From positions 10,230,001 to 10,294,000 of the forward strand of contig NC_088788.1 of the NCBI RefSeq assembly GCF_949628265.1: a DNA stretch of 64,000 nt. The letters are read 5' to 3'. Shown here piece by piece: positions 58,931 to 64,000 of this stretch. Source of the DNA: Cloeon dipterum. Lineage: Eukaryota; Arthropoda; Insecta; Ephemeroptera; Baetidae. The notes beneath the pieces are model-generated. The model was not told the DNA's origin. It searched no databases and was given only the letters and a program-made list of their open reading frames with translations. Both the position numbers and the translations under genes were made by a program. Every line of letters begins with the position of its first letter. Positions within the stretch are counted from its first letter, which is position 1.

Positions 58931-60570
58931 TTGGTGTAATCTGAAATTTAACAGTCACTCACAATCAGTTCTAATTTCATTATTAAATACTGTAGAGATA
59001 ACCTGTTGCTAAATTCCAAATAAAGGTTCCTTTTTGCTTATCCAACAATGCAAAATGTTCGTAATTGTTGGCATGTAAAGCTCATGCACTTTTTAATTCT
59101 TCATTAGTTCTTGTGCATAAGAAAGAGCATCCTTCTTCAAGTTTTCCTTACTAAATAAAAAGTTTCTAATTAAAAACTAAGTAATAAAAGAGCTTGCACA
59201 TACACATTTGAGTGAGTAAAGAATTAAAAATAAATTTGACAGACTTTATTTATTTAAGCACCGCGCGGCAGTGAATCATCTTCATCCACTCAGCTCGCTC
59301 GAGTAAATTTAGCACCCACTTTTACAGTTACGCAACGCTGCTGGAATATCAAATTATTTTTCGCCCTTGACGTGCTTATGGTATTCATTCTGGGCACACA
59401 AAAAAATTTAGTGGCCTTTTTCTAGGCGTGCATTATCGACCTACGCACCGAGTAAGCAAACAACACCGGTATACATAGTGCTTAAGTGAGCGCGCGGAAA
59501 TGGAATGTGATGTCAGCGAAGGGACGCTTGTAAAAATAAACCGTCGGGACACAATATGAAAATGCGTTGTCGACATGCTGAAAAAAGAGAGCCTTTACAT
59601 GAAAGATTCTGATCTTAAAAAAATGGTATTGCAGTCAGGATCAAATGAAAATATTTATATATAAATAATAATGATTATAAAATTTGAAACATAACTCAAT
59701 GAAATGTGTGACCATGCGACCCTGTTTTCTACCGACTGGGAAATTCTAGTTTTTTTTTTAAATTTCAGAAACACCAATGGTGTAAAACAGACATAGCCAT
59801 AATATAAAATTAGTACAGTACACCTATCCAACGCGAAATTGGGAGAAGATTTGATTCTAGCTTTATTAAATTCTATAATTATGTCTGCTGGAGAAATTAT
59901 TTATACTTACTTTGAACATAAATAGCAAAATTTTTCAATAATTTATGTTTAGAACATATAATAATTTAGAAATTAATCTGTTGTGTAGAAAGCAGGACAT
60001 ATAAATATAATAATTGTTTTAAAGAATAAGCAAAATATGTTTAGATTTAATTATTATTTTCTTTTAGACGCTATTTACAACACATTAGCATTGTTTTGCT
60101 TTAAATTTTACATTATTACGGATTTTCCAGTGTCCAAAATTGAAATTTTGATTTTCTATCGCTTAAATATTCAAACAGAGTCTACATCCATAAAAATGAT
60201 AGGATTGAATTAATTTAAAAACGACCTTCAGGTAAAATACCAATCAGATTTTATCTCTGCAGAGCTCCATAGAATTGCTGTTTCTGTTGTGATTTGTTGA
60301 AAGGTGCTTAAATTCATTAAATTCACCTCTAACTAAAACTTTGTACCATCCGTCGAGTTGAATTGAAGGGTGAAAACCCACCACTAAGTCTGGCGTTGTG
60401 TTCCACCCAAGTCGCCAACAAACACAAACTGTCGGCGCAGCGACAATTGAACATGCATCCTCCGATAGGGAGGAGGAAGGAGCGTCGTCAGTCAGCACAT
60501 TTGTGAGCCAGTCCTTCTGTCTCTTTCTATTAATAGTGAATCGATACAGCACGTGTGATGTCACATCGCA
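58931..60570. other. AT-rich stretch without a gene
   Basis: No exon, tRNA or repeat recognised. GC content rises only at the right edge (60370-60570), leading into the candidate TATA promoter. Confidence 0.4.
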
Positions 60571-60614
60571 TATAAAACCGCACAGTGAAGAGGCGCTCGC
60601 GAGACGGCCCGAAA
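60571..60614 (+). promoter_or_regulatory. candidate TATA promoter with short 5' non-coding exon
   Basis: TATAAAA at 60571-60577 is followed about 20 bp downstream by an initiator-like CAGTG (60592-60596), then an AGACG downstream-element-like motif (60602-60606), and a strong splice donor GTGAGT at 60615. A CpG-rich flank surrounds it. It could be an alternative first exon of the gene that starts at 49695 or of a gene beyond the window. Purely motif-based. Confidence 0.35.
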
Positions 60615-60619
60615 GTGAG

Positions 60620-63600
60620 TGAATTGTGTCTCTCCTTCTGAAGACACCGTGCGCTTCCTTCCTTATCTTCCGTTTGGCCTGCGAAAAAACAACAGAGGCT
60701 AATTTTCCATTCAAGCCGGGCGGAATTAGTGGAGCAAGGTCTCGAGAGTGCTCGAGCCGGAAAAATGGATGGCTTTTGTACTTTTTGCGGCGAGCATCGC
60801 TCGTAATTTAGGCCCGCGGAAGACATGAAATTGGATTTGTGCGCTAGTGCTCATGCGGCGAAATTTGCCAATGTGCGTGTGTGAGCAGCAGCCAGTTGAA
60901 AGCCAAGTTTCAGAGTGTCGGCGGCGGATGCTGATGCTATTTTTTAACCTTTTATATCAAGTCACGGCCAACTGATGTGCAGGCCGCAACCCAGCCATTG
61001 TTGGTTGCAGCTTTTAAAAATAAAATTTATTCGCTTGGGACTCAACCCTGGGACCGAAATTTTCAAGGCTATTGTGCGGTTTTAAAATAATACTGCTGCG
61101 GTAGAATGAGCGGAAAGTGTAAACCCACAAAATGACACTTTTTTTGTAAAATCGCGGCGCCTGAAGCCTAAATTCAAGAGGCATTTTCCCGGAAAAGAAT
61201 CGATGCAGGATGTCTTTGTTTGCAGAGTGTTATTCGTCAAAATTAAAATGAGACAAAAGTAGAATTCATTATTAAAACTAATTAATATTTGTGGAGGCTT
61301 TGCAAAAAAAGTCAAGGAACATCTAAAACTGCATGAAATTTTCTTTATCTTTTAAAAGAGACTAGATTTTTGATAAAAAAAAACATCACGAGGTTGCTAA
61401 TGTCCTTCTAGTGCAGTGAAAAATTATCTGTTTTACAGTCATACCTGAACAATAATTTTAGGCCTTTACGATTTATTTTCCAGTCTAAAAATATTTCTGT
61501 TGCTTTGGTGATTAATCGCGCAGCTACGGCTGCAATCCTGGTTTTATGGTAAAATACTCATAATTAACTGTTACGGTAACAATTAAGAACCAAGAAGCAA
61601 ATTTTTTATATTTTATGAGCCAATTAAAAAGATTTTATAATTTTTAAAAGCTCTTTTAACTTTGAAACGCTACAAATTCTTGCTTGATTAATTTTTTGAT
61701 CGCTCAATCAGGCCACCAGGAAGAATAAAGCTGAAAATAATTGAATTAATGGTATAATACGGCCTATATTTTAGAGGGTCTCCTAAAGTGCGAAAGAAAA
61801 CTTTGTTATCCAGCTCCGTTTTTGCTTTTTACTATCGGATAAAAAGTTGGCAGAGTGCTGTTTGGTTCCCAGAGCAACGAATGAAGGGAATAAGCCCGTA
61901 AATCAAGCAATTGTGGTCTTCAAGCAATACAAACATTCAAGCGAATATTTATGGTGCTTACAAAATATGCTTTTGTTGTTTTACCCTCCCATTTTCAAGC
62001 TTCACTAGCTCTTTTGCATATATAATATGAAACCAAAATAATGCAATTAATTCTCTCCTCAATTTGATACTCGACATGAAAGAACCGTTGCTTTTTCACT
62101 ATCGTAGATGGAATTTTAAAACAGAAGTCGTCTCTTCATTTCGTTGGCGTAATCAAATTAGCATACGCATTTATTAATTCCAGTAGAAAAGAAAAGCAAC
62201 GCCGTGGAACCACCGCACGTTAATGTAGATTAATGCAGGCGTGCATGCCACCGCGCGAGCTTTGGCAAACAGAATTAGCATTCCTCTGGCCATGTGTACA
62301 GAGAGTCTGTCTGTTATATACACGTATTATACAGTGGCGGCACAGCCCAACAGCTGTGTCCAGCGGGTTGCCTAGCTGCCATTGATCCTGCCAACCCCGC
62401 ACTGCTGGCGAGTGCGTCCGCGAAAAGTAACACTCGCTCGTTCATGCGAGATGTAATGCGGCAATCATCGCGCCGCATAGTCGCAAAGCTAGCTGCCAAA
62501 GGACTCTCTTCTATATATAGCTCTGATCCGCGCCGAGTAATTTTCCGTTTTGCTTTGACTCAGAAGAAATCGCCGTTTGCCAACGTCAGCACTCGATGCG
62601 CCTTGAACTCTTGGAGCATCAAAGGAAATATCAGTTATTTGCACTGTGCTCCTCGCCATGGGAGCTTAATTAAAACGCGCAGGGCCAGAAAAGAGATGGC
62701 TGTTAATGCTGAAATCACACCGCATTTCAGAAATTGACTTCTATATGACGAATGCTTGAAATTTCAAAATTTGTCTCTACCTTTTTTCGTTTTTACTGAT
62801 TTATAGTTTTTGAACATGGATTATAAATTGAAGAGAAATTATATTATGGAAAAACTTAACCGCAAAACAAAATTTCACCGAAAGCAGCAAAAGGTTGAAC
62901 GTGGAACCGGCATTTTTTTAATTTTTATCCACGTGACCCTAATTGACCGAATAAACTTTTGAGAAAATATCGGATATCACATATTTTCGTGCCTTTCAAC
63001 CACTTCAGCATCAGCACATCATGAGACGTAAAGACGAGTCAAACACATTATTAGGTTTTTGTATTTGTGACAGTTTTTTTATTACGACGTTCTCCAAAAA
63101 ATACGTTTTTCCACCAAATCTCTGCTTATAAGAATCAGATTTACAATAACTGCACACCCTTTGACTCGTCGTGACCTTCCCTGTATAGCTGATGCAGTCA
63201 AAGGGTGTTAACCTCCATCAAAAAATCAATTTTTCGCAGAATGGAAGCAACTAATTCAGTGTGAAAACAGCTAAAAATGGCTCAAACTCAGTCTAATTAA
63301 TCATCCTTAATCTCACCCCTAGAATCAAGTGCTTAGATCTTCCTATCTTACGGTGAACCTCATGAAAAAAATCTTTAGTAATTCCCCTCACGAATTGCCG
63401 TTGAATTTTGCATTGCACCGCAATCATAAATCGTCTCGAAATTTAATTCCGCAGCCCTAGAAACAGTCTCAGCTCTCAGAGTGCTCCATTTTTTCAATTT
63501 TTACGGCTGAGCCGGTGAGAAACTCATTAGGCTGGCTCACTCGAATGGAGAGAAGCGCAGTAAGGGTGAAAAAGTAAAGGTCTCGCCAAGGCATTTGAAA

Positions 63601-64000
63601 ATGTGGGCGTCAACGCGAGTGAGCGCCTGCACCACCAGTCCTGTCATTATCTCGCGCCGGAGAGATATACACACGTATGTATGAGTCTGCTTGGGCTACG
63701 ACTGGGGCAAAAGTGCGTCCAGGGAGCGGATAAAAAGTGGCAGGGTGTGCCAACTTGGCGCGTGATTTGCGTAATTGGCGACTTGGCTTGCGTTTTGGTT
63801 GATTTAATGACAGGCAGCGTGATTGCGCGACTTTGCAGCATCTGGCGCCTCCAATTGTGTAGAGAAGGAATAAAAACTTGTTATTATAGTTTACTAACTT
63901 AAAACTATATTTTTTTAAAATAATTATTCAGTTTTCTTAAATAATATAACAATAATTTTAATTTTTGAATAATAATAAAGATTGCAACATTTTTTTCCTT
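60620..64000. other. terminal stretch without a recognised gene
   Basis: Mostly AT-rich, with GC-richer islands at 60620-61020, 62290-62710 and 63570-63850. A TATATATAG motif lies at about 62510-62519 inside the second island. Open frames there (for example 62294-62737) have no recognisable content and are matched by frames on the other strand. Confidence 0.4.
63154..63208. repeat. hairpin with 13-bp perfect arms
   Basis: ACACCCTTTGACT (63154-63166) and AGTCAAAGGGTGT (63196-63208) are exact inverse copies around a 29-base loop. It may be the remnant ends of a small TIR element or a chance inverted repeat. Confidence 0.7.

Noticed and set aside
60244-60714. 156-codon - strand frame
   Set aside because: It runs across the candidate TATA promoter on the opposite strand and has no recognisable content.
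62294-62737. 147-codon open frame on the + strand
   Set aside because: Composition-driven frame in a CpG-rich island with a stop-poor opposite strand; its peptide resembles nothing, and a TATA-like motif inside suggests regulatory sequence instead.

Overview
The window is arthropod, most likely insect, nuclear DNA. Genes are split into many short GC-rich exons with GT..AG introns, set in AT-rich non-coding sequence. The recognisable products are animal proteins, the tRNAs are nuclear-type, and small transposon-derived repeats are scattered through introns. Species cannot be fixed from the sequence.

Layout from left to right. Bases 1-3404 hold no exon I can support, but include a CpG-rich block with a CRE and a CArG box. 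A tensin gene (blistery type, + strand) runs from 3405 to 15405; its 5' part is not seen, and it ends in an SH2 and a PTB domain. It faces, tail to tail, a tiny gene on the - strand for the APC/C subunit CDC26 (16359-16550). VAC14 (- strand, 17559-21942, 13 exons, 682 aa) and ING3 (+ strand, 22547-28671, 9 exons, 410 aa) are divergent across a 604-bp shared promoter region. Two secreted M14A metallocarboxypeptidase genes follow in tandem on the - strand. The one at 29197-36299 is carboxypeptidase-B-like (Asp at the specificity position); the one at 39671-47357 is carboxypeptidase-A-like (Leu there). tRNA-Asp(GTC) (-) and tRNA-Thr(TGT) (+) come next. From 49695 the first two coding exons of an unrecognised basic Ser/Pro-rich protein begin on the + strand. 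The remaining 11 kb to the window end looks like its first long introns plus repeats.

The exon models of VAC14, ING3 and both carboxypeptidases were rebuilt by hand. In each, splice phases agree at every junction and the total coding length is a multiple of three. The tensin model is also phase-consistent from its first visible exon to the stop.

Neighbouring genes do not form one pathway: tensin is adhesion, CDC26 cell cycle, VAC14 PI(3,5)P2 synthesis, ING3 chromatin, and the carboxypeptidases extracellular proteolysis. The only functional cluster is the carboxypeptidase pair. The most distinctive non-genic objects are: a near-perfect 735-bp foldback element with 328-bp arms and a 9-bp target duplication inside a tensin intron; a MITE family with five copies; a short LINE-like fragment bounded by 48-bp inverted repeats and a 14-bp target duplication; and two further dispersed repeat families. 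I found no CRISPR array, no bacterial operon and no clearly new multi-gene system.
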